DNA of 64,000 nucleotides from Pseudomonas sp. Irchel 3E13. GTDB lineage: Bacteria; Pseudomonadota; Gammaproteobacteria; Pseudomonadales; Pseudomonadaceae. The DNA is taken from positions 124,001-188,000 of the forward strand of contig NZ_FYDX01000011.1 of assembly GCF_900187455.1 (NCBI RefSeq). Direction: 5' to 3'. Positions 62,757-64,000 of the stretch are shown piece after piece. A program made the position numbers and the translations under genes. Under the pieces are notes generated by a model. The model made no database searches. It was given only the letters and a program-made list of their open reading frames with translations, and had not been told where the DNA came from. Numbering within the stretch: the stretch's first letter is position 1; each line of letters begins with the position of its first letter.

Positions 62757-64000
62757 GTGCAGTTGAGACATTTCTTCCGTTGGGATCTGCGCAGCCTGAT
62801 TCTGCTGCTGACGCTGATCACCGCTCTGGTCACCCTGCTCAACAGTTTCTACGCCAGCTATCGCGTGCAGTACCAGTTGCTGATCGATAACGCCCTGGAA
62901 GCCAACCACGCCTATGCCTCCAAACTGGCGTCGAGCACCGAGACCTACCTGCAAGCCTCGCAGCAACAACTGGCCTACGCCGCCGACCTGCTCGGCGAGC
63001 ACTTCGACGACCTCGCACAACTGAACCGCGAAGCCGTGCGCCTGCGCCTGCAGACCAACACCTTCAACTCCATCGTCATTACCGACGACGAAGGCGTGGT
63101 GCGCTCCACCTCGCCGGACACCCTGCAGATTCTCGGCAAGAAGCTGCAATCGGAGGGTGCCCTGGCGGCCCTGCGCGAGCGCCGGCCACTGATCTCCAGC
63201 CCGTACATGTCGGCGGCGAACAACCTGATCATCTTCATCTCGCAACCGGTGTTCGACAAAGCCGGTCGCTACCGCGGACTGATTGGCGGCAGCATCTACC
63301 TCAAGCACAAGAGCATCCTCAACGAACTGCTCGGCGAGCACTACTACAAGAACGGCTCCTACCTGTACGTGGTCGACAGCAACCGCCGCCTGCTCTATCA
63401 CCCCGATGCCGACCGGGTCGGCAGCATCGTCGGCAGCAACAGCCTGATCGACACCCTCGGCACGCGGGACAACGGCACCCAACGGGTAGTCAACAGCCAG
63501 GGCATGGACATGCTCGCCGGTTTCGCCTCCGTGCCCTCGGCGCATTGGGGCATCGTCGCCCAACGCTCCACCGAGTCGACCCTCGAAGGGCTCGACCAGT
63601 TACTGATGAGCGTGATCTTCAAGACCATCCCGCTAGCGATCGTCAGCTTCATCCTGATCTGGTGGTTCTCGCGGATCATCGCCCAACCGCTCAGGCAGTT
63701 GGCCGCTGGCGCGAAGAAGATCAACGAGCCGGAAACCAGCGCGCAAATCGAGAGCGTACGCTCCTGGTACTTCGAGTCATCGGAACTCAAGCGCGCCCTG
63801 TTGATTGGCCTCAACCTGCTGCATGAGCGCCTGGGCAAGCTCAATCACGACATCCAGACCGACCCGCTGACCGGCCTGCGCAACCGCCGCGGCCTCGACC
63901 TCGCGGTGACGCTGTGGCAGGCGGAAAAACGCCCGTTCTCGGTGATCGCCATCGACATCGACCACTTCAAGCAGGTCAACGACACCTACGGGCACGCCGC
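62757..64000 (+). CDS. Membrane sensor diguanylate cyclase (3' end outside window)
   Basis: Open to the end of the window, about 414 codons seen. I take the GTG at 62757 as start (AAGGGG six bases upstream); an in-frame ATG at 62727 adds ten residues but has no ribosome site. A first transmembrane helix (about residues 12-32, SLILLLTLITALVTLLNSFY) and a second (about 285-305, TIPLAIVSFILIWWFSRIIA) enclose a periplasmic region with double-Cache features (IVITDDEGVVRSTSPDT, YLYVVDSNRRLLYHPD). A short HAMP-like part leads into a GGDEF domain, starting TDPLTGLRNRRGLDL and cut after IDIDHFKQVNDTYGH. The GG(D/E)EF motif itself is not seen. Confidence 0.88.
   Translation, partial: MQLRHFFRWDLRSLILLLTLITALVTLLNSFYASYRVQYQLLIDNALEANHAYASKLASSTETYLQASQQQLAYAADLLGEHFDDLAQLNREAVRLRLQTNTFNSIVITDDEGVVRSTSPDTLQILGKKLQSEGALAALRERRPLISSPYMSAANNLIIFISQPVFDKAGRYRGLIGGSIYLKHKSILNELLGEHYYKNGSYLYVVDSNRRLLYHPDADRVGSIVGSNSLIDTLGTRDNGTQRVVNSQGMDMLAGFASVPSAHWGIVAQRSTESTLEGLDQLLMSVIFKTIPLAIVSFILIWWFSRIIAQPLRQLAAGAKKINEPETSAQIESVRSWYFESSELKRALLIGLNLLHERLGKLNHDIQTDPLTGLRNRRGLDLAVTLWQAEKRPFSVIAIDIDHFKQVNDTYGHA

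Overview
The window reads as chromosome of a high-GC gammaproteobacterium of the genus Pseudomonas, most likely the fluorescens group. The evidence is the major lipoprotein OprI, an OprD-family porin, the AcnD/PrpF variant of the methylcitrate cycle, the pabB-thrH-cysH-cysB neighbourhood, and many scattered copies of a Pseudomonas REP palindrome (core GGAGCGAGCTTGCTCGCGA). Calls come from reading the translations and motifs; no database search was possible.

Layout. 1-8.3 kb: 3' end of acnB, convergent with a propionate-catabolism operon (gntR regulator-prpB-prpC-acnD-prpF) that carries REP elements in its gaps and has no prpD. 8.5-11.6 kb: a three-gene operon of a periplasmic retropepsin-like protease, an inactive transglutaminase/7TM protein and a RimK-like ATP-grasp ligase. 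11.7-18.8 kb: pabB, thrH, cysH, cysB, a universal stress protein, a 5'-nucleotidase and a DAHP synthase. 18.9-31.5 kb: GNAT protein, oprI, L,D-transpeptidase, tesA divergent from ybbA-ybbP, greB, DoxX, a MltF-like lytic transglycosylase, tatD, a chemoreceptor and a DUF962 protein. 31.5-34.6 kb: thioesterase, CHAD protein, small lipoprotein and patatin-like lipase. 34.7-42.5 kb: the full high-affinity potassium system kdpFABCDE.

42.7-50.7 kb is the accessory hot spot: a TSUP transporter, then two tandem copies of a PAAR effector/immunity cassette, each followed by a DUF1624 membrane protein (truncated in copy 1, intact in copy 2). The PAAR halves are almost identical. The C-terminal toxin halves and the immunity genes are unrelated: one toxin resembles DUF2515, the other has a His/Cys pattern suggesting a clan CD (caspase-like) peptidase. 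A scar at 46.56-46.83 kb joins pieces of DUF1624, arsB and the TSUP gene. It lets the history be reconstructed as a tandem duplication followed by a deletion of about 1.1 kb. A short remnant of the second immunity family survives downstream of the first cassette, so the toxin/immunity part of copy 1 appears to have been swapped.

50.9-64 kb: arsB, a MAPEG protein, a threonine-rich leader ORF with an attenuator-like terminator before an isochorismatase-family hydrolase, lysA divergent from lysR, an acetate-permease operon (DUF485-actP) followed by an OprD porin, a PAS-GAF-GGDEF-EAL protein, and the start of a membrane sensor diguanylate cyclase that runs off the window.

The main points for a second look are the duplicated PAAR toxin cassette and its scar, the possible threonine attenuator at 52.74-52.86 kb, and the protease/ligase operon at 8.5-11.6 kb.
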